A DNA stretch of 64,000 bases from Rubrivivax sp. (GTDB taxonomy: Bacteria > Pseudomonadota > Gammaproteobacteria > Burkholderiales > Burkholderiaceae_C). The notes beneath the pieces are model-generated. The model ran no database searches. It was not told the origin of the DNA and worked only from the letters and a program-made list of their open reading frames with translations. The position numbers were made by a program, and so were the translations under genes. Where the stretch lies: NCBI GenBank assembly GCA_019635285.1, contig JAHBZS010000007.1, positions 1 to 64,000 on the forward strand. The letters run 5' to 3'. Of the stretch, positions 17,713 to 25,917 are shown piece after piece. Every line of letters starts with the position of its first letter. Positions within the stretch are counted from its first letter, which is position 1.

Positions 17713-19556
17713 CCCAGACCGCTTCCACCTTGCGTGCCGCCCGCCTGGCCGTGGCCGACACGCTGGCCGTGCCGCACCAGTCGTGGAAGGGCAAGCTCGA
17801 CTGGAAGCTGCTGCTCGGCTGGCTGCGCGACGACGGCTGGATCACCCCCGACGACGGCGAGCGCGTGACGCGCCGCTTCGGCGCCGGCGCGTCCAGCCAG
17901 CATGCGCTGGTGCGGCTGGGCGGTGCCGGCCTGCTGCGCGCCGGTTCACAGCGCGCGCTGGACACCGAGTCGCTGACCGAATGGCTGGCGCAGCGCTGCA
18001 AGATGCCGTACCAGCGCATCGATCCGCTGAAGGCCGAGGTCGGGCGCGTGGCCGACGTGATGTCGGTGGCCTACGCCGAGAGCCGCTGCGCGCTGCCGCT
18101 GCAGCTGAACAACCACGAGGTGGTGATCGCCACCGCCGAGCCCTTCGACGTGGGCTGGGTGCCCGAGATCGAGGCGCACACGCGGCGCAGCGTCAAGCTG
18201 GTGCTGGCCAATCCGCTGGACGTGCGCAAGTACACCACCGAGTTCTACGCGCTGGCCAAGTCGGTGCGCGCCGCGCAGAAGACCGGCGAGGTGTCGCCGG
18301 CGGCCAGCTTCGAGCAGCTGGTCGAGCTGGGCAAGAGCGCCAAGCAGCTGGATGCCAACGACCAGGGCGTGGTGCAGGTGGTGGACTGGTTGTGGCAATA
18401 CGCCTTCGACCAGCGCGCCAGCGACATCCACCTGGAGCCGCGGCGCGAGATGGGGGCCATCCGCTTCCGCATCGACGGCGTGCTGCATACCGTCTACCAG
18501 GTGCCGCTGGGCGTGATGAACGCCATGACCTCGCGCATCAAGCTGCTGGGCCGCATGGACGTGGTGGAGAAGCGCCGCCCGCTGGACGGGCGCATCAAGA
18601 CCAAGCGCCCCGACACCGCGGACAAGATCGGCAGCGAGGTGGAGATGCGGCTGTCCACCCTGCCCACCGCCTTCGGCGAGAAGCTGGTGATGCGCATCTT
18701 CGACCCCGAGACGGCGGTGAAGAGCGTCGAGGCGCTGGGCTTCGGCACGCACGACACGCAGCGCTGGCAGGAGCTGATCGCGCGGCCGCACGGCATCATC
18801 CTGGTCACCGGCCCCACCGGTTCGGGCAAGACGACCACGCTGTATTCGACGCTGAAGGCGCTGGCCACCGACGACGTCAACGTCTGCACCATCGAAGACC
18901 CGATCGAGATGATCGAGCCGGCCTTCAACCAGACGCAGGTGCAGCCGGCGCTCGACTTCGGTTTCGCCGAAGGCCTGCGCGCGCTGATGCGGCAGGACCC
19001 GGACATCATCATGGTCGGCGAGATCCGCGACCTGGCCACTGCCGAGATGGCCATCCAGGCGGCGCTGACCGGCCACCTGGTGTTCAGCACCTTGCACACC
19101 AACGACTCGGCGTCGGCCATCACGCGGCTGGCCGACCTGGGCGTGCCGGCCTACCTGATCTCGGCCACCGTGATCGGCGTGCTGGCGCAGCGCCTGACGC
19201 GCATGCTGTGCCCGGCCTGCAAGCAGCGCGACGAGGACACCTCGCGCGAGACGCTGGACGAACTGGCCAAGCCCTGGCGGCTGTCGGGCGGCGTGCGGCC
19301 GTACAAGCCGGTGGGTTGCCTGGAATGCCGCCACACCGGCTACCGCGGCCGCGTCGGCCTGTACGAACTGCTGGTCATGACCGAAGCCGCACGCGCCTGC
19401 GTGCACCCGTCGCTGGACGCCGGCGCCTTGCGCCGCCAGGCGGTGAAGGACGGCATGCGCGCGCTGCGCCTGGCCGGCGCGATGAAGGTGGCCGAAGGCC
19501 TGACGACGATCGAAGAAGTGCTGCGCAGCACACCGAGCCTGGACATGCGGGCCTGA
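17709..19556 (+). CDS. GspE/PilB-type secretion or pilus assembly ATPase (orphan)
   Basis: The 615-aa ATPase has the N-terminal T2SSE_N domain and a full PulE-type motor: Walker A TGPTGSGKTTT (about residues 367-377), Asp box CTIEDPIEM, Walker B RQDPDIIMVGEIRDL (about 430-444) and His box GHLVFSTLHTND. A Cys-x2-Cys pair at CPACKQ and another at CLECRHTGYRG form the zinc-binding C-terminal module of GspE/PilB. It powers type II secretion or type IV pilus extension, but no gsp or pil genes are in the window. Its 3' end lies inside the first copy of a 75-bp tandem repeat. Confidence 0.88.
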   Translation: MTQTASTLRAARLAVADTLAVPHQSWKGKLDWKLLLGWLRDDGWITPDDGERVTRRFGAGASSQHALVRLGGAGLLRAGSQRALDTESLTEWLAQRCKMPYQRIDPLKAEVGRVADVMSVAYAESRCALPLQLNNHEVVIATAEPFDVGWVPEIEAHTRRSVKLVLANPLDVRKYTTEFYALAKSVRAAQKTGEVSPAASFEQLVELGKSAKQLDANDQGVVQVVDWLWQYAFDQRASDIHLEPRREMGAIRFRIDGVLHTVYQVPLGVMNAMTSRIKLLGRMDVVEKRRPLDGRIKTKRPDTADKIGSEVEMRLSTLPTAFGEKLVMRIFDPETAVKSVEALGFGTHDTQRWQELIARPHGIILVTGPTGSGKTTTLYSTLKALATDDVNVCTIEDPIEMIEPAFNQTQVQPALDFGFAEGLRALMRQDPDIIMVGEIRDLATAEMAIQAALTGHLVFSTLHTNDSASAITRLADLGVPAYLISATVIGVLAQRLTRMLCPACKQRDEDTSRETLDELAKPWRLSGGVRPYKPVGCLECRHTGYRGRVGLYELLVMTEAARACVHPSLDAGALRRQAVKDGMRALRLAGAMKVAEGLTTIEEVLRSTPSLDMRA

Positions 19557-19696
19557 CGGCTCAGGCCCGCGTGCCTGGCGAGGGCCGACCGGCCTGCATG
19601 CCGTCGGCCGAGCCTGGACATGCGGGCCTGACGGCTCAGGCCCGTGTGCCTGGCGAGGGCCGGTCGGCCTGCATGCCGTCGGCCGAGCCTGGAGAC
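19533..19696. repeat. 75-bp direct tandem repeat (two copies plus a partial third)
   Basis: The sequence starting CCGAGCCTGGACATGCGGGC repeats with a period of 75 bp at about 19533, 19608 and 19683, the last copy breaking off after about 12 bp. The first copy includes the last codons and stop of the ATPase gene. The two full copies differ mainly at one 12-mer, GGCCGACCGGCC versus GGCCGGTCGGCC, which are exact reverse complements. Each copy also holds a second stem, GGCCGAC/GTCGGCC in copy 1. Confidence 0.9.
19547..19570 (+). terminator. Hairpin at the end of the GspE-type ATPase gene
   Basis: GCGGGCCTGA and TCAGGCCCGC form a perfect 10-bp stem with a CGGC tetraloop that covers the stop codon. 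The tandem repeat gives a second copy at 19622-19645 with one G-T wobble. No T-run follows, so it may act as an mRNA 3'-end stabiliser as much as a terminator. Confidence 0.5.
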
Positions 19697-19764
19697 CCGA
19701 ATCCCGGCTGCGGGCGTCGGACCATTACGTGGAAACCACAGCGGGGGCCGTCGGCCGGCCTGCC

Positions 19765-19770
19765 TAGAAT
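19765..19770 (+). promoter_or_regulatory. -10-like hexamer upstream of tctB
   Basis: TAGAAT lies 32 nt before the tctB GTG. No good -35 is seen 16-18 bp upstream. A GAGGAG Shine-Dalgarno (19791-19796 region) precedes the GTG, so this gene is not of the leaderless type. Confidence 0.35.
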
Positions 19771-19802
19771 CGCGCTCCACAAGGGCTACCGAGGAGACGC
19801 GC

Positions 19803-20267
19803 GTGAAGATCAAGAGCCAGAAGGACTTCTGGTCGGGCCTGATGTTCGTGGTCACCGGATTGGGCTTTGCGGCCGGTGCCACCAACTACAGCTTCGGCAC
19901 TTCCGCCCGACCGGGCCCGGGCTACTTCCCGTTCGGGCTGGGCATCCTGCTGGCCGTGCTGGGGGGGCTGGTGCTCTTCAAGTCGCTGACCATCGAATCC
20001 GAGGGCGGCGATCCGATCGGCGACATCGGCTGGAAGCCGCTGGGCCTGATCACGCTGGCGGTGGTGATGTTCGGCTTCGCGCTGCCCTATCTGGGCATGT
20101 TCATCGCGCTGCCCCTGTTGATCCTCGTCTCCAGCCTGGCGGGCGACGAGTTCAACCTGAAAGAGGTGATCATCAACATCGTGATCCTCACCATCGGCTC
20201 GTGGCTGGTGTTCATCAAGGGCTTGAACCTGGTGATCCCGCTGTGGCCGGTTTTCATGACCGCCTGA
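19803..20267 (+). CDS. tctB: Tripartite tricarboxylate transporter small permease TctB
   Basis: TctB is the small integral-membrane subunit of TTT transporters. The 154-aa product starts with the typical KIKSQKDFWSGLMFVVTGLGFAAGA followed by GTSARPGPGYFPFGLGILLAVLG (quoted in parts), then three further membrane segments. The GTG at 19803 has a strong GAGGAG Shine-Dalgarno; longer in-frame starts add non-homologous residues. tctA follows after 10 nt, while the solute-binding tctC-like gene is displaced by two genes. Confidence 0.93.
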   Translation: MKIKSQKDFWSGLMFVVTGLGFAAGATNYSFGTSARPGPGYFPFGLGILLAVLGGLVLFKSLTIESEGGDPIGDIGWKPLGLITLAVVMFGFALPYLGMFIALPLLILVSSLAGDEFNLKEVIINIVILTIGSWLVFIKGLNLVIPLWPVFMTA

Positions 20268-20277
20268 GGAGCGCACG

Positions 20278-21789
20278 ATGGACCTGCTGAACAATCTTGC
20301 GCTGGGCTTCGGCGTCGCCTTCACGCTGCAGAACATCTTCTACGCCTTCTTCGGCGCCGTGCTGGGCACGCTGATCGGCGTGCTGCCCGGCCTGGGCCCG
20401 GTGGCGACGATCGCCATGCTGCTGCCCAGCATCTACGCGCTGGACGCTACGCCGGCGCTGATCATGCTGGCTGGCATCTACTACGGCGCGCAGTACGGCG
20501 GCTCGACCACCGCCATCCTGATCAACGTGCCGGGTGAGTCCAGCTCGGTGGTCACGGCGATCGACGGCTACCAGATGGCGCGCAAAGGGCGCGCCGGAGC
20601 TGCGCTGGCCGCGGCCGGCCTGGGGTCGTTCTTCGCCGGCTGCGTGGGCACGATCATCATCGCCGCCTTCGCGCCGCCGCTTACCGAACTGGCCTTCAAG
20701 TTCGGCCCGGCCGAGTACTTCAGCCTGATGGTGCTGGGCCTGATCGGCGCGGTGGTGCTGGCCTCGGGCTCGCTGATCAAGGCCATCGCCATGATCCTGC
20801 TGGGCCTGCTGCTCGGCCAGATCAACACCGACGTGATCTCGGGCGTGCCGCGTTTCAGCTTCGACATCCCCGAGCTGACCGACGGCATCGGCTTCGTGGC
20901 CATCGCCATGGGCGTGTTCGGCTTCGGCGAGATCATCGCCAACCTGAGCCGGCCGGCCGAGCACCGCGAGGTCTTCACCAAGGATGTCAAGGGCATCTGG
21001 CCGACCAAGCAGGACTTCAAGAACGCCTGGCCGGCGGTGCTGCGCGGCACGGCGCTGGGCTCGATCCTCGGCGTGCTGCCCGGCGGCGGCGCGCTGCTGG
21101 CCTCGTTCGCCGCCTACACGGTGGAGAAGAAGACCAAGGGCCGCCCCGGCGACGTGCCCTTCGGCCAGGGCAACATCCGCGGTGTGGCCGGGCCCGAGAG
21201 CGCCAACAACGCCGGCGCGCAGACCAGCTTCATCCCGATGCTCACGCTGGGCATCCCGCCCAATGCGGTGATGGCGCTGATGGTCGGCGCGATGACCATC
21301 AAGGGCATCCAGCCGGGCCCGCAGGTGATGACCAGCAACCCGCAGCTGTTCTGGGGCCTGATCGCGTCGATGTGGGTCGGCAACCTGATGCTGATCATCC
21401 TGAACCTGCCGCTGATCGGCATCTGGATCAAGCTGCTGACGGTGCCGTACCGCTTCTACCCTGCGATCATGGCCTTCTGCTGCATCGGCCTGTACACGCT
21501 GAACAACAACAACTTCGACGTGTTCACCGCCGCCGGCTTCGGCATCGTCGGCTACGCCTTCTTCAAGCTGGGCTGCGAGCCGGCACCGCTGCTGCTGGGC
21601 TTCATCCTCGGGCCGATGATGGAAGAGAACCTGCGCCGTGCGCTGCTGCTCAGCCGCGGCGACTGGACGGCGTTCCTGACGCGCCCGCTGTCGGCCGGGC
21701 TGCTGATCGCCGCCGCGCTGATGATCGTCATCGTCTCGCTGCCGTCCATCAAGAGCAAGCGCGAGGAAGCGTTCCAGGAAGAAGGCTGA
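20278..21789 (+). CDS. tctA: Tripartite tricarboxylate transporter large permease TctA
   Basis: TctA is the large permease of the TTT system, driving carboxylate uptake with an ion gradient. The 503-aa protein has about 12 membrane segments and the two inverted family motifs, GVLPGLGPVATIAMLLP (about residues 34-50) and GVLPGGGALLASFAAYTVEKK near residue 265. The GIPPNAVMALMVGAM and PLLLGFILGPMMEENLRRAL regions (the latter quoted in part) are also typical. It pairs with tctB upstream. The substrate is set by the binding protein, which may be the Bug protein at 24935. Confidence 0.95.
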   Translation: MDLLNNLALGFGVAFTLQNIFYAFFGAVLGTLIGVLPGLGPVATIAMLLPSIYALDATPALIMLAGIYYGAQYGGSTTAILINVPGESSSVVTAIDGYQMARKGRAGAALAAAGLGSFFAGCVGTIIIAAFAPPLTELAFKFGPAEYFSLMVLGLIGAVVLASGSLIKAIAMILLGLLLGQINTDVISGVPRFSFDIPELTDGIGFVAIAMGVFGFGEIIANLSRPAEHREVFTKDVKGIWPTKQDFKNAWPAVLRGTALGSILGVLPGGGALLASFAAYTVEKKTKGRPGDVPFGQGNIRGVAGPESANNAGAQTSFIPMLTLGIPPNAVMALMVGAMTIKGIQPGPQVMTSNPQLFWGLIASMWVGNLMLIILNLPLIGIWIKLLTVPYRFYPAIMAFCCIGLYTLNNNNFDVFTAAGFGIVGYAFFKLGCEPAPLLLGFILGPMMEENLRRALLLSRGDWTAFLTRPLSAGLLIAAALMIVIVSLPSIKSKREEAFQEEG

Positions 21790-21799
21790 CCAAAGCGCC

Positions 21800-22113
21800 T
21801 GCAAACGGCGGCCGCGGACTCCGAGGAGCCTGGGCGGCAGAGATCGGCACCCGCGTTGGGGCTGATTCGGGATGCAGGCAAGGCGCAGTGCGCAGCCCGG
21901 GCGGGCCGCCCGGGCAAGCGCTGCAACGCTGCATGCGCCCGAATCAGCCCCAACCCGAAGGGCCGAGGTACCCAAGGCCGCTGGCGGGTGTTGCGCCGCT
22001 TGCGCGGGCGGCGAGCCCGCGCTGCGCGACGCGCCTACGCCAGCGGCCTTGGCCACCTCGGCGCGGGTGCCGATCTCTGCCGCCCAGGCTCCCAGGGTTC
22101 GCGGCCGTTTGCA
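21800..22113. repeat. 314-bp folded repeat element: terminal inverted repeats enclosing two hairpins
   Basis: This element fills the gap between tctA and the MFS gene. Its outer ends (about 21800-21855 and 22062-22113) are roughly 50-bp imperfect inverted repeats sharing AGCCTGGGCGGCAGAGATCG and a GCAAACGGC tip. Inside are two hairpins. Hairpin I spans 21856-21953 with a perfect 16-bp stem (TTGGGGCTGATTCGGG and its complement) and a CCCGGGCGG-G-CCGCCCGGG core. Hairpin II spans 21962-22062 with 25-bp arms matching at 23 positions and an inner GCGCGGGC/GCCCGCGC stem. No transposase gene is inside. A related end occurs at 1896-1940, so this is a repeat family. Confidence 0.85.
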
Positions 22114-22141
22114 TTGGCGGCACCTGCTACCGTTGCGGCCG

Positions 22142-23767
22142 ATGACCAAGCTGCTGAATGCCCTGACGGACAACGCCATCTTCGCGCCGCTGCGCACGGC
22201 GGTGTTCCGCAACCTGTGGCTGGCCACCTTCGCGGCCAACATCTCGATGTGGATGAACGACGTGACCGCCGCCTGGGTGATGACGTCGTTGAGCACCAGC
22301 CCGGTGATGGTGGCGCTGGTGCAGACCGCATCCACGCTGCCGGTGTTCCTGCTGGGGCTGCCCAGCGGTGCGCTGGCCGACATCATCGACCGGCGCCGCT
22401 ACTTCGCCACCACCCAGCTGTGGGTGGCGCTGAATGCGCTGGTCCTGGCGGCGCTGTCGCTGACCGGCACGCTGACCGCGCCGCTGCTGCTGCTGCTGAC
22501 CTTCGGCAACGGCATCGGCCTGGCCATGCGCTGGCCGGTGTTCTCGGCCATCGTGCCCGAAGTCGTGCCGCGCGAGCACCTGGGCTCGGCCATGGCGCTG
22601 AACGGCATTTCGATGAACCTGTCGCGCGTGGTCGGCCCGGTGGCCGCCGGCGCCATCATCTCGGCGGTGGGCAGCGGCGCGGTGTTCGTCATCAACGTCG
22701 TGCTCGCGACCGCGGCCTTCACCACCATCGTGCGCTGGCGCTCGACGCCGCGCACCAGCACGCTGCCCGGCGAGCGCTTCATCGGCGCCATGCGCATCGG
22801 CTGGCAACACGTCATGCAGTCGCCACGCATGAAGTCGGTGCTGGTGCGCATCTTCTTCTTCTTCCTGCATTCGTCGGCGCTGCTGGCGCTGCTGCCGCTG
22901 ATCGCCCGCGAGTTGCACGGTGCCGGGCCGGGTACCTACACCTTGATGCTGGCCGGCATCGGCAGCGGGGCGGTGGTTGCGGCGCTGTACTTTCCGCGCC
23001 TGCGCCAGCGCTTCAACCGCGACCAGTTCGTGGCCGGCGGCACGCTGATGCATGCGGCGATGTCGGTGATCGTGGTCTTTGCGCCAAACATCTGGATCGC
23101 GCTGCCGGCCATCGCCGTGCTCGGCATGGCCTGGATCTCCACCGCCAATTCGCTGACGCTGGCCGCCCAGGTGGCGCTGCCCAACTGGGTGCGCGCACGC
23201 GGCATGGCCATCTACCAGATGGCGCTGATGGGCGGTGCCGCGGCGGGTTCGCTGCTGTGGGGCCAGGTGGCCGGCCTGACCAGCGTGCCCATCGCCGTCG
23301 CGGCCGCCGCGGGGGTCGGGCCGCTGCTGTGGCTGGCCACGCGCCGCCTCACCGTCGAAGGCGGCGCCGACCCCGACTTCAGCCTGGTGCAGCCTCGCGA
23401 CATGCCGAAGACGGCCATCGAGGTGGCGCCGGACGACGGGCCGGTGATGATCACGGTGGAATACCAGATCGACCCGGCGCAGGCCGAGACCTTTGCCGCG
23501 GTGATGCAGAAGACGCGGCGCGCGCGGCTGCGCCAGGGCGCGCTGTCCTGGGGCCTGTTCCGCGACACCGAGGCGCCGGGCCGCTACATCGAGTACTTCG
23601 TCGACGAAAGCTGGGTCGAGCACCTGCGCCGCCTCGAGCGCTTCACCGCGGCCGACGCCGGGCTGCGCGAGCAGCGGCTGGCGCTGCACCGTGGCGACGG
23701 GCCGCCGAAGGTGCAGCGCTACGTCGCCGAGAACCTGCGCAGCAGCGCGCATTGGCCTTTCGGGTAG
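22142..23767 (+). CDS. MFS transporter of the EntS/MFS_3 type with a C-terminal ABM-like domain
   Basis: The 541-aa product has 10-12 membrane segments over residues 20-410, beginning [22 protein letters not shown], the usual start of the MFS_3 (DUF894) group of exporters such as EntS. The motif-A-like loop is [11 protein letters not shown]. After about residue 430 it carries a soluble tail with [20 protein letters not shown] and [22 protein letters not shown], resembling a ferredoxin-like antibiotic-biosynthesis-monooxygenase fold; this fusion is seen in other family members. The substrate is unknown. lhgO follows after 4 nt. Confidence 0.85.
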   Translation: MTKLLNALTDNAIFAPLRTAVFRNLWLATFAANISMWMNDVTAAWVMTSLSTSPVMVALVQTASTLPVFLLGLPSGALADIIDRRRYFATTQLWVALNALVLAALSLTGTLTAPLLLLLTFGNGIGLAMRWPVFSAIVPEVVPREHLGSAMALNGISMNLSRVVGPVAAGAIISAVGSGAVFVINVVLATAAFTTIVRWRSTPRTSTLPGERFIGAMRIGWQHVMQSPRMKSVLVRIFFFFLHSSALLALLPLIARELHGAGPGTYTLMLAGIGSGAVVAALYFPRLRQRFNRDQFVAGGTLMHAAMSVIVVFAPNIWIALPAIAVLGMAWISTANSLTLAAQVALPNWVRARGMAIYQMALMGGAAAGSLLWGQVAGLTSVPIAVAAAAGVGPLLWLATRRLTVEGGADPDFSLVQPRDMPKTAIEVAPDDGPVMITVEYQIDPAQAETFAAVMQKTRRARLRQGALSWGLFRDTEAPGRYIEYFVDESWVEHLRRLERFTAADAGLREQRLALHRGDGPPKVQRYVAENLRSSAHWPFG

Positions 23768-23771
23768 CGAG

Positions 23772-24884
23772 ATGGAACAAGTCGATTGCGTGGTGGTCGG
23801 GGCCGGTGTCGTCGGCCTGGCCGTGGCGCGCGCCCTGGCGCTGGCCGGGCGCGAGGTGCTGCTGCTGGAGGCCGCCGATGCGGTGGGCACCGGCACCAGC
23901 TCGCGCAACAGCGAGGTCATCCACGCCGGCCTGTACTACCCGCCGGGTTCGTGGAAGGCACGCCTGTGCGTGCGCGGCCGCGACCTGCTGTACGACTATT
24001 GCGCCTCGCATGGCGTCGCGCACCGGCGCTGCGGCAAGCTGGTCGTCGCCACCGACGCATCGCAGGAGCCGGCGCTGCACGCGCTGCGCGAGCGCGCCGC
24101 GGCCTGCGGCGTGTTGGATCTGCAATGGCTGGACGGCGCGCAGGCCCGCGCGCTGGAGCCGGCGCTGCGCTGCACCGCCGCGCTGCTGTCGCCGTCCACC
24201 GGCATCGTCGACAGCCACGGCCTGATGCTCGCGCTGCAGGGCGATGCCGAGGCGCACGGCGCGCTGCTGGCGCTGTGCAGCCCGCTGCAGCGGCTGCGCC
24301 GCGTGCACGACGGCTTCGAGCTGCAGGTGGGCGGCGACGAGCCGATGGCCTTGCATGCGCGCAGCGTGGTCAACAGCGCCGGGCTGCATGCGGTGGCGCT
24401 GGCGGCGCGCTTCGAGGGCCTGCCACCGCCGCCGCAGGCCTACTGGGCGCGCGGCCACTATTTCACCTGCGCCGGCAAGCCCGCCTTCACGCGGCTGATC
24501 TACCCGATGCCCGACGAGGCCGGCCTGGGGGTGCACGTCACGCTGGACTTGAACGGGCAGATGCGCTTCGGGCCCGACGTGCAGTGGATCCCGGTCGCCG
24601 AGCGGGGCGCCGAGGACTATGGTGTGGATGCGGCGCGGGCCGCGCCTTTCGCCGAGGCCATTCGCCGCTACTGGCCGGGCCTGCCCGAGGCCGCGCTGCA
24701 GCCCGCCTATGCCGGCATCCGGCCAAAGCTCAGCGGCCCGGGGCAGGCCGCGGCGGACTTCCTGATCCAGGGGCCGGCGGCGCATGGCGTGCCGGGGCTC
24801 GTGAACCTGCTGGGCATCGAATCGCCGGGGCTGACCGCATCGCTGGCCATCGCCGAAAGGGTCGCCGAACTGCTGCGCGAATGA
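23772..24884 (+). CDS. FAD-dependent oxidoreductase, L-2-hydroxyglutarate oxidase-like
   Basis: This 370-aa DAO-fold flavoprotein has the dinucleotide motif [20 protein letters not shown] (residues 7-26), an [28 protein letters not shown] region (quoted whole only for position 32-59; key part [11 protein letters not shown]) and a C-terminal [18 protein letters not shown] motif. [15 protein letters not shown] is characteristic of LhgO, which oxidises L-2-hydroxyglutarate to 2-oxoglutarate. Related 2-hydroxyacid oxidases share it, so the substrate is likely but not certain. Placed between the MFS exporter and the Bug protein gene. Confidence 0.8.
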   Translation: MEQVDCVVVGAGVVGLAVARALALAGREVLLLEAADAVGTGTSSRNSEVIHAGLYYPPGSWKARLCVRGRDLLYDYCASHGVAHRRCGKLVVATDASQEPALHALRERAAACGVLDLQWLDGAQARALEPALRCTAALLSPSTGIVDSHGLMLALQGDAEAHGALLALCSPLQRLRRVHDGFELQVGGDEPMALHARSVVNSAGLHAVALAARFEGLPPPPQAYWARGHYFTCAGKPAFTRLIYPMPDEAGLGVHVTLDLNGQMRFGPDVQWIPVAERGAEDYGVDAARAAPFAEAIRRYWPGLPEAALQPAYAGIRPKLSGPGQAAADFLIQGPAAHGVPGLVNLLGIESPGLTASLAIAERVAELLRE

Positions 24885-24934
24885 AGGGGATGCGTGGGCG
24901 GCGACAATGGCCCACGCTTCACCGTTCGACTGCC

Positions 24935-25912
24935 ATGCTTCGACGCACACTCCTCACGCTGGCCGCTGCGGCCCTGGCTTCCCCCGCGGCCTGGGCCCAG
25001 GCCTATCCCAGCAAGCCGATCCGCCTGGTGGTGCCGTTCCCCGCGGGCGGCGCCACCGACCTGCTGGCGCGGGCGCTGGCGCAGCGCCTGGGCCAGAGCC
25101 TGGGGCAGACGGTGGTGGTGGACAACAAGTCCGGCGGCGGCGGCTCGCTGGGTTCGGCCGAGGTGGCCAAGGCCGCGCCCGACGGCTACACGCTGCTCAT
25201 CGCCACCAGCAGCACGCATGCCATCGGCCCGCACCTGAACCCGAAGCTGCCCTACAAGACCACCGGTCCGAACAGCGACTTCACGCCCATCGCGCACGTC
25301 GCCGATGCCACCAACGTGCTGCTGGTGCCGCTGGACCTGCCGGTGAAGAACGTCAAGGAACTGATCGCCTATGCCAAGGCGCGGCCGGGGCAGCTGAACT
25401 ACGCCTCCAGCGGCAACGGCACCATCGTGCACCTGACCAGCGAGGCCTTCAAGGCGCAGGCCGGCCTCTTCATCACGCACATCCCGTACCGCGGCACCGC
25501 GCTGGCCATTCCCGACCTGGTGTCGAACAAGGTGCAGTTGCTCTTCGACAGCATCGTCTCGGGCATGCCGCACGTGAAGGACGGCAAGCTCAGGGCGCTG
25601 GCCGTCACCGGCCGCACGCGCTCGGCCCTGGCGCCGGAGCTGCCGACGGTGTCCGAATCGGGGCTGCCGGGCTTCGTCTCGACCACCTGGTTCGGCATCT
25701 ACGGGCCGCGTGGCCTGCCGGCGGACATCACCGCCCGGCTGAACGCCGAATTCAACAAGGCCATGCAGTCGGCCGACGTGCGCGAGCGCCTGGCGCGCCT
25801 GGGCGCCGACGTCGCCGCGGCCAACACGCCGGCGCAGTTTGCCGCGCTGGTGCAGGCCGACAGCGACCGCTGGGCCGCCCTCATCCGCGACCGCAAGATC
25901 ACCCTGGATTGA
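24935..25912 (+). CDS. Bug family tripartite tricarboxylate transporter binding protein (TctC-like)
   Basis: The 325-aa periplasmic protein has a signal peptide (MLRRTLLTLAAAALASPAAWAQ) and the Bug fold: YPSKPIRLVVPFPAGGATD at the mature N-terminus, GGGGSLGSAEVAKAAPDGYTL, LNYASSGNGTIVHLTSEAFK and the HIPYRGTALAIPDLV motif. Bug proteins bind carboxylates through water-bridged contacts and are very numerous in Burkholderiales. It could serve the TctAB permease encoded 3 kb upstream. It is followed at 5 nt by the gamma-glutamyltransferase gene. Confidence 0.93.
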   Translation: MLRRTLLTLAAAALASPAAWAQAYPSKPIRLVVPFPAGGATDLLARALAQRLGQSLGQTVVVDNKSGGGGSLGSAEVAKAAPDGYTLLIATSSTHAIGPHLNPKLPYKTTGPNSDFTPIAHVADATNVLLVPLDLPVKNVKELIAYAKARPGQLNYASSGNGTIVHLTSEAFKAQAGLFITHIPYRGTALAIPDLVSNKVQLLFDSIVSGMPHVKDGKLRALAVTGRTRSALAPELPTVSESGLPGFVSTTWFGIYGPRGLPADITARLNAEFNKAMQSADVRERLARLGADVAAANTPAQFAALVQADSDRWAALIRDRKITLD

Positions 25913-25917
25913 CCGCC

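Noticed and set aside
19533-19696. CRISPR-like repeats
   Set aside because: The 75-bp units are contiguous with no spacers and include a coding end.
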